Shown here: one piece after another, positions 7,838 to 15,996 of the stretch
Position numbering within the stretch: position 1 is the stretch's first letter
How the letters are laid out: each line of letters starts with the position of its first letter
Origin: Bacteroidota bacterium
Lineage (GTDB): Bacteria; Bacteroidota; Bacteroidia; Bacteroidales; FEN-979
Length of the DNA stretch: 23,611 bases
Assembly: GCA_026391755.1 (NCBI GenBank)
Contig: JAPLDN010000263.1
Coordinates: 1-23,611 of the forward strand
Direction of reading: 5' to 3'
Position numbers and translations under genes: made by a program
The notes under the pieces: generated by a model
What the model was told of the DNA's origin: nothing
The model's input: the letters and a program-made list of their open reading frames with translations, nothing else
The model's database searches: none

Positions 7838-7866
7838 AAAAAAACCCGGGACTGCCGGGTTTTTTT
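7838..7866 (-). terminator. rho-independent terminator, symmetrical
   Basis: A hairpin with a GC core, CCCGG (7845-7849) pairing with CCGGG (7855-7859), a GACTG loop, and flanking runs of seven A and seven T that extend the stem and provide a U-tract in either direction. It lies 24 bp after the stop of the 7890-10232 gene, which it should terminate. The rest of 7758-7889 shows nothing else. Confidence 0.9.
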
Positions 7867-7889
7867 ATTAATGAATCCGAAAATCTGTC

Positions 7890-10232
7890 TTATTCAAGTA
7901 TCAGTTTGAGAACCTGGGTGTTCCCGTTATCATTAATACTTATGAAATACAGCCCGGGATTTAATCCGGTAAGATCCAGCTTATACTCCCCGTCCAGGCT
8001 GACTCCTTCCAGGTCAAGGACAGTAAGCCCGATTGAATTGGAAACTTTTAAGCCGGCTTTCATGGCATGGAAGGGAATAATCTTTACATCCCCTTTTGCG
8101 GGATTCGGATAAATACTAACAAGACGGGCCTGGCCTTTTTCCATGATACCAACGGCTGTTTCAACAATAATATTGGTTACATTCGAAAATGTACCGCCTC
8201 CGCAAGTATTCACACCCTGAACAGATAACTGGGCCGTTCCAACCCAGTTATGATTCCATGTTACAAGGCTGGTGGTATTGCTCCCGCTTATAGTCCCTGC
8301 ATCGGCTGGAGTCAATAACCATGCGTAGGTGGTCGCGTAATTCCCTCCCGTTGTCATATAATCAGTAGTTGGAGTGACACTGGTATAAACATGGCTTTGA
8401 CCAACTGGATCACCAGGAGCAGTAGGAGGCGAAGGGTCTGTGTTAATATAAACATTCCCGTTCATAAATTTGCTGCAATTAGTGCTGACCAGGGTTCCCA
8501 TGACAGTGTACATTCCGGATGCAGTCTGGTTCCCGAAAGTGATTGCGCTGCCTGTACCTGCAACTGAATTCGAAACTGGTGAGCCCGACAGATATAGTGT
8601 ATAGTCGGTTCCGCTCAATGAACTTTGAAGCCCGACAGGCATTCCGCTGCCACCTTGTCCGCAGTATGTTCCTCCTCCGGTAACACTGAATAATGCCGGG
8701 GATGGATTAACTGTAATTGTATAAGAGTTTGACCAGGGACCCTGGCAGCTACCGGTGATAGCAGCTACCCTAAGAGTGACAGTGCCTGACCATCCGGTTG
8801 CCCAGTTAATAAATGCAGAAGTCCCAAGATTGGTTAAAATCCCTGCATTGCCGGGGGAAAGTTCCCATGTGTAAGCTGTTGCGTTTGGAACAGCCGGAAT
8901 AGTATAATCCGAACTGTTTGTGTTTTCGCATACTGCTGCCGGTCCTGATGGACTAGAAGGCAATGCAGGCGGATTTGAAATTGTGATAGTCAGGTCTGGA
9001 GACCAGTTGCCTGGTCCGCAAGTGTTGCTTGCCTGAACTCTAAGTGTAGCCGTTCCCGTGAATGAAGGAGAATAATTTACCGAACAACTCGTACCTGAAG
9101 GGGTAAGGGTACCGGCAGTAGAAGGGGTAAGCTCCCAGGTATAAGAGTCGGCATATTGAGCCGGAGAAATGGTGTAAGTCCGTATCCCGGGATTGATACA
9201 CATTGCGCTGTTCCCCTGTGGAGGAGACTGAACTACCGGCGCCATGGCTACTACAATATAGCCAGCTTTTGTATGGGTTTCCTTGCAAGCCCCGTTGCTG
9301 ATCACCAGGCTTACATCATTTGTTCCGGGGCTGGTATATGAAATCACCGGGTTTGCAAGCGATGATGTTGATGGAGTTCCTGAAGGAAAATTCCAGGCAA
9401 ATGAGTTGGCTCCTGTGGAAGTCTGTGAAAAAGAGCTGCTGAAAGGAGCACAGCCGCTGCTTGGGGCTCCTGAAAAATCAGTAAATGTCATCAGGGTCGA
9501 GGGCAGGCTGTTCAGACTGCATTTGAGCCCGTTATAAATTGTCTTTGAAGAATTATCCTGGACAAAAACAACTACTTCACAATGAGTAGCATTCCATGTA
9601 GGATCCTTGGTGAAGTTAAGAGTAAAATTCTGTACATCGCCACCTGCAAAACTGAAGGGAGTTCCATTGACCCCGGGAACCATCAACCTCGTAACGAAAT
9701 TCACTTCGGTCATGCAACCCTGCCATGATTGAGAAATATGGGACTCCGTCAGAAAGAGGTGAAGCCTGAGATCGGCGCCTGTGACCTGAGCAAGCTTCGT
9801 TACAATTACATTCATGGTGTAATTGTTCCCTGCATTGGTCCCCGTGAAACAGATATTTACAGGAGAAGGAGTTGCAATGGCGGAATTATACAGCGAAAGG
9901 TAGGTTGAATAAACATTCCCGCTAGGACATTGCGCCCCTCCTACATAGGAGGAGGTCCCGTTAAAAAAGCCTGTCGGATATCCTGAAATTGCATAATAGC
10001 TGTTCCTTGAATTGGAATAGGTGTTAGCATAGGTATCACCATTATGATTCTCAATCACTGCAATAGATTTTCCTTCAGTGACTAGTTGATCAGCGCCATT
10101 TGCTGCTCCGGGACAAAACTGACACCATGTTCCGGTGCCGATTTCCAGGACCACAACGTTCCTTGGTATTGACTGCGAATACACGAAGTAAGATGTTAAA
10201 AGAGCAAGCAGAGTAATAATAAATTTTCTCAT
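7890..10232 (-). CDS. Omp28/thioredoxin-like PKD-repeat surface protein with T9SS sorting domain
   Basis: A 780-residue secreted protein. Order of parts: signal peptide (1-19, ending FVYSQ); an Omp28-like thioredoxin-fold domain to about 240 with a CxxC pair, Cys37 and Cys40, in GTWCQFCPGA; a PKD domain at about 245-330 (NSFAWNFPSGTPSTSSLANP); related Ig/PKD-like modules of about 75 residues, each with a YTWEL or YAWLL core and a GTxxLxV strand, at about 345-420, 430-510 and 615-690; and a C-terminal type IX secretion domain at about 705-780 (VSIYPNPAKGD ... LDLTGLNPGLYFISI ... KLILE). Known biology: such CTDs direct export across the outer membrane and attachment at the cell surface. A disulfide or redox role for the CxxC is inferred. 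It has its own terminator and a candidate promoter. Confidence 0.9.
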   Translation of the reverse strand: MRKFIITLLALLTSYFVYSQSIPRNVVVLEIGTGTWCQFCPGAANGADQLVTEGKSIAVIENHNGDTYANTYSNSRNSYYAISGYPTGFFNGTSSYVGGAQCPSGNVYSTYLSLYNSAIATPSPVNICFTGTNAGNNYTMNVIVTKLAQVTGADLRLHLFLTESHISQSWQGCMTEVNFVTRLMVPGVNGTPFSFAGGDVQNFTLNFTKDPTWNATHCEVVVFVQDNSSKTIYNGLKCSLNSLPSTLMTFTDFSGAPSSGCAPFSSSFSQTSTGANSFAWNFPSGTPSTSSLANPVISYTSPGTNDVSLVISNGACKETHTKAGYIVVAMAPVVQSPPQGNSAMCINPGIRTYTISPAQYADSYTWELTPSTAGTLTPSGTSCSVNYSPSFTGTATLRVQASNTCGPGNWSPDLTITISNPPALPSSPSGPAAVCENTNSSDYTIPAVPNATAYTWELSPGNAGILTNLGTSAFINWATGWSGTVTLRVAAITGSCQGPWSNSYTITVNPSPALFSVTGGGTYCGQGGSGMPVGLQSSLSGTDYTLYLSGSPVSNSVAGTGSAITFGNQTASGMYTVMGTLVSTNCSKFMNGNVYINTDPSPPTAPGDPVGQSHVYTSVTPTTDYMTTGGNYATTYAWLLTPADAGTISGSNTTSLVTWNHNWVGTAQLSVQGVNTCGGGTFSNVTNIIVETAVGIMEKGQARLVSIYPNPAKGDVKIIPFHAMKAGLKVSNSIGLTVLDLEGVSLDGEYKLDLTGLNPGLYFISINDNGNTQVLKLILE

Positions 10233-10278
10233 AAACCTGAATTTTGTGTTAGGGAGTTAAAAACAGAACAATATTTTA

Positions 10279-10286
10279 CAAATATA
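10279..10286 (-). promoter_or_regulatory. candidate -7 promoter box for the T9SS surface protein, TATATTTG
   Basis: The minus strand reads TATATTTG, a full match to TAnnTTTG, 46 bp before the ATG at 10232. It lies in the AT-rich divergent region 10233-10415. No -33 TTTG at standard spacing was seen. Confidence 0.45.
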
Positions 10287-10388
10287 CTAAATATCTAAGA
10301 CATTCATTATAATTGTGAAATTTTTGTTAGGTTGCCTGTTCTTTGTACTTTAATTAACAACACGTCCTGGTTTTGATATATTTTTTCA

Positions 10389-10396
10389 TACTTTTG
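10389..10396 (+). promoter_or_regulatory. candidate -7 promoter box for the rubrerythrin-like gene, TACTTTTG
   Basis: TACTTTTG matches TAnnTTTG and lies 19 bp before the ATG at 10416. A TTTG occurs at 10372-10375, but only 13 bp upstream, shorter than the usual 19-21 bp spacing. Confidence 0.45.
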
Positions 10397-10415
10397 CCTG
10401 ACAAAAATTTACATT

Positions 10416-10877
10416 ATGTATTACTCTGGAAAAGAAATCGTTGAAATCGCCGTTCGTATCGAAGAGAACGGCTATGCTTTTTACATTGCCGCTTCCGAAA
10501 TGATCAGGGAGTCAAACGACATTAAAAACCTGTTTATTGACCTGGCTGAACAGGAAACTATGCATACCGCATCTTTTCAGAAGATGTTTGATAAATTCGA
10601 ACCCGAAGATTATGAACAGGGCGATGAGAATTTTTCAGCTTATATCCAGAACCTTGCAGATAGGCATATTTTTGGCAAACCAGAGACAGGTGCCAGCCTG
10701 GCTAAATCGTTGAAAACACCTAGGGAAGCCCTCGAGATGGCCTTCAAATTCGAAACTGACAGTGTCGCTTTTTATAAAGAGCTATACAACAAAGCCAAAA
10801 GCGATTCGAAAAACCTCATCAAACACATCATTGCAGAGGAAGAAGCCCATGCCGCAAGGATAAAAAAGTTCCTGTAG
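10416..10877 (+). CDS. rubrerythrin-like diiron ferritin-fold protein
   Basis: A 153-residue four-helix-bundle protein with the two half-sites of a ferritin-like diiron centre: Glu16 in RIEENGYAFY with E47xxH50 in EQETMHTASF, and a second Glu in KFETDSVAFY with ExxH in AEEEAHAARI. Rubrerythrins reduce hydrogen peroxide in anaerobes and microaerophiles, but this one lacks the C-terminal rubredoxin domain (no CxxC pair), so an external electron donor would be needed. The family of short rubrerythrin-like proteins is widespread and often functionally untested. It is cytoplasmic and apparently monocistronic, with its own -7 box and a hairpin downstream. Confidence 0.85.
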   Translation: MYYSGKEIVEIAVRIEENGYAFYIAASEMIRESNDIKNLFIDLAEQETMHTASFQKMFDKFEPEDYEQGDENFSAYIQNLADRHIFGKPETGASLAKSLKTPREALEMAFKFETDSVAFYKELYNKAKSDSKNLIKHIIAEEEAHAARIKKFL

Positions 10878-10929
10878 ATAATCTGCTGATTCCAAAATCT
10901 CCATTTTTTAGACGTTTGTCACGACGCTC

Positions 10930-10960
10930 AAGCCGGGATGAGTATATTCATGCCCGGTTT
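10930..10960 (+). terminator. stem-loop after the rubrerythrin-like gene, terminator-like without a long U-tract
   Basis: AAGCCGGGATGA (10930-10941) pairs with TCATGCCCGGTTT (10948-10960), with one bulged G (10952), one G-U pair and a six-base loop. Only three T residues follow, so it is a weak intrinsic terminator at best. It ends 5 bp before the -7 box of the next gene, so a regulatory role is also possible. Confidence 0.4.
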
Positions 10961-10964
10961 CACT

Positions 10965-10972
10965 TACCTTTG
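10965..10972 (+). promoter_or_regulatory. candidate -7 promoter box for the MBL-Ntn fusion gene, TACCTTTG
   Basis: TACCTTTG matches TAnnTTTG and lies 19 bp before the ATG at 10992, the same distance as for the rubrerythrin-like gene. No -33 TTTG was found at normal spacing. Confidence 0.5.
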
Positions 10973-10991
10973 CAGAACGATAATATTCGCT

Positions 10992-12920
10992 ATGAAAAAA
11001 ATCCTTAAACGGATCCTTTACGGATTCCTCATTCTTACCGGTATCATTGTCCTTCTGGCAGGCTTTATCGGGTTCAGGTTCTGGTACGGCACCAGGGATA
11101 TGAGCCCGGCCGAAACACAAAAGCTTAACGATTCCGTCTTTGCCGTTAAAGACAAGTTTGTGAATGCTTACTTCTTTAAAACAAGCCAGGGTTATGTGAT
11201 GGTGGATGCGGGCGTGAGCGAAGAAAATTTCAAAACCCAGATGGACAAACTGGGAATTCAACCTGAACAGGTGACTACAATCCTTCTCACACATACCGAC
11301 TCGGACCATACAGGTTCAATGGGCCTGTTTAAAAATGCAAAAGTCTATATGCATAAGGACGAGGAACAGATGGTCAACGGAAAGAACGGCAAGTTCTTCT
11401 TCCTGCGTGTTCATTGGAAATACAGTAAGTATACCTTACTTAATGATCGCGACACCATGAATATAGGCGGCCTCAGGATACAGATCATCCATACCCCCGG
11501 CCATACGCCCGGTTCGTGCTGCTATTTATTCAACCATCAGTACCTTGCCACCGGTGATAACGTGGCTTATAAAAACGGAAAGTTCATTCACTTCACCGGT
11601 TTCTTCAATATGGATACACCTGCCCAGGAGGCGTCTTTAAAGAACCTTCCCGAGTTAAACACCACGCCTGTTATCCTCATGGCTCACCATGGGATCGTGT
11701 GGCAGAAGACATCCGCAGTGGAAATAAAAAAGATGCTAAACACCTACTTTCTCGTGAACATTGATCTTACAGGGATTTCGCATAAGGAGATGGGGAGGAT
11801 ATACGGCGAAAAGATCAGGCAGGCCATGCCCTCGTACGATACTGTGATGGATGCCATGATGAAGGACCAGTTTGACCTTCTGAAGCAGGCAGGGCTTACT
11901 TTCGATGTCGTTAAAGACCGCGCCATTGCCCTGTTGCAGCAAATCCGTCCCGAATACAGGGATGAGATCGAAGGCATGGCAACGGTGTTCTCCGGTGCTA
12001 AGGATGAGCCCGGCGACGGACAGTTTTCAAGAAATGAATTCCTCATATGGCAGTTTTATGCGGATGTTGTGAGGCCAACCCAGTGTTCTGCATCGGCAGC
12101 ATTTGCTGATGCTTCAGCATCAGGAAATACTATTGTGGGCCGCAACCTCGACTGGTATGCCTTGAAAGATAACAGCCTCGCAAAGATCCACACGATCACT
12201 CTGATCCATAACGGAAGCAAATCCATTGCCTGCATTAATTTCCTCGGACAGCTCACTCCGACAAGCGGTTTCAACGATCACCATGTGTTTGGCGCCATAC
12301 TCGACTGCGAGACGGGAGCAGCTTATCCGCCGGTACAGGGTAAACAATCCTACCATTTTGATCTGCGTTACGGATTGGAGAATGATTCAACAATTGAAAG
12401 CCTGGCCAGCTTTATGAAAGATAAAGACTATACCTTCAACCATCTTATTTTTCTTGCGGATGAGCATTCTGCCGGGGTTCTTGAGGATAACATCGGCAGC
12501 AAGGCACGCGGGCTTCGCACACCCTCATCTAATGTTCGGCCCGGCGCCGAATGGGGGATCCCCAATACGTTCGCCACAGTCAATGATAACCGCATGCCCG
12601 GCAACTTCGTTGAGAATCCCGAAAGCCAGAGCAACCTCAAACGCTGGACCAGCCTGAAAAAACAGTATTCTTCCCAGCTGAAATCCGGCAAAATAGATAT
12701 CGAAAAAATGAAACTGATAGCAGGCTTTTCTTCCAGCGACGGGAATGCAAAATCTTCAGGAGCTTTGTTCCGTTCAAACGATCATACACCAACTTTACAA
12801 TCCATTATTCTTAAAATGGATACATATGAACTCTGGGTCGCTTTTGCACCCCAGGGAAAACTTCCCATGAAACCCGCTTACCTGCAGGTATTCAGGGAAG
12901 ATCCTTTCTTACAAAATTAA
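10992..12920 (+). CDS. membrane-anchored fusion: metallo-beta-lactamase fold plus choloylglycine/C45-type Ntn hydrolase
   Basis: A 642-residue two-enzyme protein. Residues about 7-31 form an N-terminal membrane anchor. Residues about 50-255 are a metallo-beta-lactamase domain: H101-T-D103-S-D105-H106 in place of HxHxDH, H171 in HTPGHTPGS, then ATGDN and AHHG. From about 262 (LTGISHKEMGRIYGEKIRQA) the sequence resembles the pro-region of C45/choloylglycine-type Ntn hydrolases. It leads to the putative nucleophile Cys365 (PTQCSASAAF), R384-N-L-D387-W and N428 (GFNDHH), the expected positions for family active-site Arg, Asp and Asn. Such enzymes cut amide bonds after autocleavage exposes the Cys. 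The ATG at 10992 puts the anchor at the N-terminus; an earlier in-frame ATG at 10938 sits in the hairpin. ABC-F follows after 10 bp, suggesting co-transcription. Substrates unknown. Confidence 0.8.
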   Translation: MKKILKRILYGFLILTGIIVLLAGFIGFRFWYGTRDMSPAETQKLNDSVFAVKDKFVNAYFFKTSQGYVMVDAGVSEENFKTQMDKLGIQPEQVTTILLTHTDSDHTGSMGLFKNAKVYMHKDEEQMVNGKNGKFFFLRVHWKYSKYTLLNDRDTMNIGGLRIQIIHTPGHTPGSCCYLFNHQYLATGDNVAYKNGKFIHFTGFFNMDTPAQEASLKNLPELNTTPVILMAHHGIVWQKTSAVEIKKMLNTYFLVNIDLTGISHKEMGRIYGEKIRQAMPSYDTVMDAMMKDQFDLLKQAGLTFDVVKDRAIALLQQIRPEYRDEIEGMATVFSGAKDEPGDGQFSRNEFLIWQFYADVVRPTQCSASAAFADASASGNTIVGRNLDWYALKDNSLAKIHTITLIHNGSKSIACINFLGQLTPTSGFNDHHVFGAILDCETGAAYPPVQGKQSYHFDLRYGLENDSTIESLASFMKDKDYTFNHLIFLADEHSAGVLEDNIGSKARGLRTPSSNVRPGAEWGIPNTFATVNDNRMPGNFVENPESQSNLKRWTSLKKQYSSQLKSGKIDIEKMKLIAGFSSSDGNAKSSGALFRSNDHTPTLQSIILKMDTYELWVAFAPQGKLPMKPAYLQVFREDPFLQN

Positions 12921-12930
12921 TTTTCAATTC

Positions 12931-14541
12931 ATGATTACAGTCTCAAACCTGGGCATCCAGTTCGGCAAACGTATTCTCTTCCAGGATGTGAACATGGTGT
13001 TCACTCCCGGTAACTGCTACGGGATCATAGGGGCCAACGGGGCCGGCAAATCCACCTTCCTGAAACTGCTGTACGGGGAAATGGATTATACAAAAGGCAG
13101 CGTGACATTCGGCCCTGGCGAACGGCTCTCTGTACTTAAACAAAACCATGCTGAATTTGACGGCTACACTGTGCTTAACACAGTTCTGATGGGGCATTCA
13201 AAGCTCTGGGAGATCATGAATGAAAAGGACACTCTCTATGCCAAACCTGACTTCTCCGAAAACGACGGCCACCGTGCTTCGGAACTGGAAGAAGCATTTG
13301 CCAATTTCGATGGCTGGAATGCCGAAAGCAATGCAGCCAGCCTGCTAAGCGGATTGGGGATCAAAGAAGACCTGCATCCCAAGCTGATGCGGGAACTGAA
13401 AGGAAGGGACAAAGTAAAGGTGCTGCTGGCCCAGGCGCTGTTCGGAAAACCTGATAACCTGCTTCTGGATGAGCCCACCAACGATCTCGACCTTGACACA
13501 GTGAACTGGCTGGAAGGATATCTCGCAAACTTCGACAATACGGTACTGGTGGTTTCCCACGACCGTCATTTCCTCGATTCCATCTGCACCCATATAGTCG
13601 ACATCGATTTCGGGAAGGTGCAGCAGTTCCCGGGTAATTACAGTTTCTGGTACGAATCGAGCCAGCTGGCGCTTCGCCAGCAACTTGCCCAGAATAAAAA
13701 AGCTGAGGAGAGAAAAGCGGAACTCCAGGAGTTCATCCGTCGTTTCAGCGCAAACGCATCGAAGTCGAAACAAACGACGAGCCGCAAGAAGATGATCGAG
13801 AAGCTCAATATAGAAGAGATCAGGCCTTCGACCCGTAAATACCCCGGCATTATCTTCACGCCCGACCGGGAACCGGGAAATACTATTCTCGAGGTTCACG
13901 ATCTGAGTAAAACCATGGACGGCGCCCTGCTTTTTAAAAAGGTTAGTTTTACCATGCAGAAGGATGATAAAGTGATCTTCCTTTCACGCGATCCACGCGC
14001 CATGACCGCCCTCTTTGAGATACTCAAGGGCCATGAAAAGCCTGATACCGGGAACTTTGTCTGGGGACAAACCATCACTAAAGTATACCTGCCTCTGGAA
14101 TACGAAAAACTCTTTCAGACCGATATGAACCTGATGGAATGGCTGGGGCAGTATTCAAAGGATACCACCGACAACTACCTCCGGGGTTACCTTGGCAAGA
14201 TGCTGTTCTCAGGCGAAGAGATCTATAAAAAAGCCAGCGTCCTCTCAGGGGGAGAAAAAGTCCGTTGCATGATCGCCCGGATGATGATCCGAAATGCCAA
14301 CGTGATGATACTCGACACCCCCACCAACCATCTTGACCTTGAATCCATCCAGGCATTCAACAATACCCTGATGAAATTCAAAGGCAACCTGCTGATGTCG
14401 TCACACGACCACGCTTTCATCCAGACTGTATGCAACCGCATCATCGAGATCTCCCCCAAAGGAATGATCGACAAACGCATGGAATACGATGATTATGTGA
14501 CCGACGACAGGATAATAGAGCTGAGGGAGAAGCTGTACTAA
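12931..14541 (+). CDS. ABC-F family ATPase with one canonical and one degenerate ATP site
   Basis: A 536-residue cytoplasmic protein with two ABC ATPase domains joined by a charged linker (about 250-305), as in ribosome-associated ABC-F proteins; closest in look to the YbiT branch. Domain 1 has Walker A GANGAGKST (34-42) and Walker B with Asp180-Glu181 (LLLDEPTNDLD), but its signature is LKGRDK (156-161) rather than LSGGQ. Domain 2 has a good signature LSGGEKVR (438-445), but its Walker A position reads LSRDPRAMT (351-359) and the catalytic Glu is Thr463 (LDTPTNHLD). Since ATP sits between Walker A/B of one domain and the signature of the other, one site is complete and the other degenerate. 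There are no membrane segments, so it is not a transporter. Ends 17 bp from the convergent nuoN. Confidence 0.9.
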   Translation: MITVSNLGIQFGKRILFQDVNMVFTPGNCYGIIGANGAGKSTFLKLLYGEMDYTKGSVTFGPGERLSVLKQNHAEFDGYTVLNTVLMGHSKLWEIMNEKDTLYAKPDFSENDGHRASELEEAFANFDGWNAESNAASLLSGLGIKEDLHPKLMRELKGRDKVKVLLAQALFGKPDNLLLDEPTNDLDLDTVNWLEGYLANFDNTVLVVSHDRHFLDSICTHIVDIDFGKVQQFPGNYSFWYESSQLALRQQLAQNKKAEERKAELQEFIRRFSANASKSKQTTSRKKMIEKLNIEEIRPSTRKYPGIIFTPDREPGNTILEVHDLSKTMDGALLFKKVSFTMQKDDKVIFLSRDPRAMTALFEILKGHEKPDTGNFVWGQTITKVYLPLEYEKLFQTDMNLMEWLGQYSKDTTDNYLRGYLGKMLFSGEEIYKKASVLSGGEKVRCMIARMMIRNANVMILDTPTNHLDLESIQAFNNTLMKFKGNLLMSSHDHAFIQTVCNRIIEISPKGMIDKRMEYDDYVTDDRIIELREKLY

Positions 14542-14558
14542 ATAGTACGGTAAACCGT

Positions 14559-15938
14559 TCAGATCAACCCGCTGATCAGGAAAGGCATAACTCCCAGCAA
14601 CAGGATGAGAATGGTCAGTACCAGGATGTGGACCTTGTATGTTTTGTCGGATTGCAGGATTGTTCCCTGGTCTTCCCTGAAGTACATGGCAATGATGGGT
14701 TTGAAGTAATAGCCCACGCTGATGGCCGAGCCAGCAATGGCTATGATGACAAGCCATAACCAGCCCTGCTCGATAGCGGCTGCAAAAAGAAAATATTTCC
14801 CTATAAAGCCGGCAAGCGGCGGAATCCCGGTGAGGGACAGCATAGCTACTGCGAGTGTAAATGCTTCGATGTGGTTGTTCCTGCTTAGTCCGTTAAATGA
14901 GCCAAAATAATCGTTGCCCCTGGCTTCTCTTACAAGTATGAGGATCGCAAAAGCTGCGATGGTTGCAATGGAATAGGAAACTGAATAAAACAGCAGGGCA
15001 TTGGCAGTGCTCCCCGAGAATGCTACCATTGCCAGCATCATATAACCCGAATGCGAAATGCTGGAATAAGCCAGCATCCGTTTAAGGTTTGGCTGGTAGA
15101 GTCCGGTTACATTCCCTATGACAATAGTAATGCCGGCAAGAATGGCAATCGTCATCTCCCATACCCCGTGAATCCCGAAGAAAGTAATACTGAAAAAGCG
15201 GTACATCGCGAAAACGCTGGCTGTTTTAACCACAGTGGCCATGAAGGCGGTAAGCAGGGTTGGCGTGCCTTCATAAACATCGGGGGCCCAGAAATGGAAG
15301 GGTGCGATGGCGATCTTGAACGAAAGCCCGATGATCAGCAGGAAAAGACCTGCTTTGAACATGGGAGGCAGGCCCTGATGAATGTGTTGCACAACATATG
15401 CATGGATTGCATACAGGTCAAAGGAACCGCTGGAGCCGTATAGCAAGGCTATCCCGAATAACAGGAACCCTGAAAGGAATGAACCAAGAAGGAAATATTT
15501 AAGCGTAGCTTCGTTGGATGTAATAGCTTCTTTATGACTTCCGGCTAAAACATACAAGGCAATGGAGAGTGTTTCAATGCCTATGAACAACATGATAAGA
15601 TTGCCGAAATAGCTCATGAGAACTGCACCCACCAGGGCGAAGATCATGACGGCATAAATATCGTCGAGTGGCCTGGTAACCTTTCGGTAGTATTGTGCAG
15701 CGAACATGAAGATCAGGAAGGTTGAAAAGATCATAACCGCGCTGAAGGCTACCCCTGGATTGTCGATGATGAGCATGTTGTGGAACAGGCTGCGGTTCAT
15801 GTTCCAATGGAGAATGGTCATCACCAGTGAAACAACCAGGCCCAGCAGGATCAGAGGCAACAGCCAGGTCTTCTTCTTCAGGATACCGAGAAAAAGCACC
15901 AGAACCCCAAGGACCGATAAGGATATTATACTATTCAT
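14559..15938 (-). CDS. nuoN: NADH-quinone oxidoreductase subunit N
   Basis: A 459-residue antiporter-like membrane subunit of complex I, with about 13-14 hydrophobic helices. The family landmarks are present: IGIETLSIALYVLAG with the TM5 Glu, LSFKIAIAPFHFWAPDVYEG with the Lys on TM7, TAFMATVVKTA and MLAYSSISHSGYMML. It forms one of the proton channels of the membrane arm. It is the last gene of the nuo operon, 58 bp after nuoM, with a short 7-bp repeat in the gap, and converges on the ABC-F gene with no obvious terminator between. Stop TGA. Confidence 0.97.
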   Translation of the reverse strand: MNSIISLSVLGVLVLFLGILKKKTWLLPLILLGLVVSLVMTILHWNMNRSLFHNMLIIDNPGVAFSAVMIFSTFLIFMFAAQYYRKVTRPLDDIYAVMIFALVGAVLMSYFGNLIMLFIGIETLSIALYVLAGSHKEAITSNEATLKYFLLGSFLSGFLLFGIALLYGSSGSFDLYAIHAYVVQHIHQGLPPMFKAGLFLLIIGLSFKIAIAPFHFWAPDVYEGTPTLLTAFMATVVKTASVFAMYRFFSITFFGIHGVWEMTIAILAGITIVIGNVTGLYQPNLKRMLAYSSISHSGYMMLAMVAFSGSTANALLFYSVSYSIATIAAFAILILVREARGNDYFGSFNGLSRNNHIEAFTLAVAMLSLTGIPPLAGFIGKYFLFAAAIEQGWLWLVIIAIAGSAISVGYYFKPIIAMYFREDQGTILQSDKTYKVHILVLTILILLLGVMPFLISGLI

Positions 15939-15944
15939 ACTTCA

Positions 15945-15972
15945 AGCCATGAGCCATGAGTGATCAGTTGAT
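15945..15972. repeat. short 7-bp repeat in the nuoM-nuoN gap
   Basis: Heptamers AGCCATG, AGCCATG, AGTGATC and AGTTGAT lie end to end in the 58-bp gap between nuoM and nuoN. The first two are identical and the rest degenerate. They share the period and style of the other arrays in the window, but this is the weakest of them. Confidence 0.55.
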
Positions 15973-15996
15973 AATTCCGCTTTCTTCATTCGACAT

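Noticed and set aside
12106..12123. Perfect 7-bp inverted repeat CTGATGC-TTCA-GCATCAG near the Ntn Cys365 codon
   Set aside because: It lies in conserved coding sequence rich in Ala/Ser codons and is probably a chance result; it is not part of a tandem array.
14547..14558. Small hairpin ACGGT-AA-ACCGT between ABC-F and nuoN
   Set aside because: The stem is short with a two-base loop and no T-run, so it is not convincing as a terminator.
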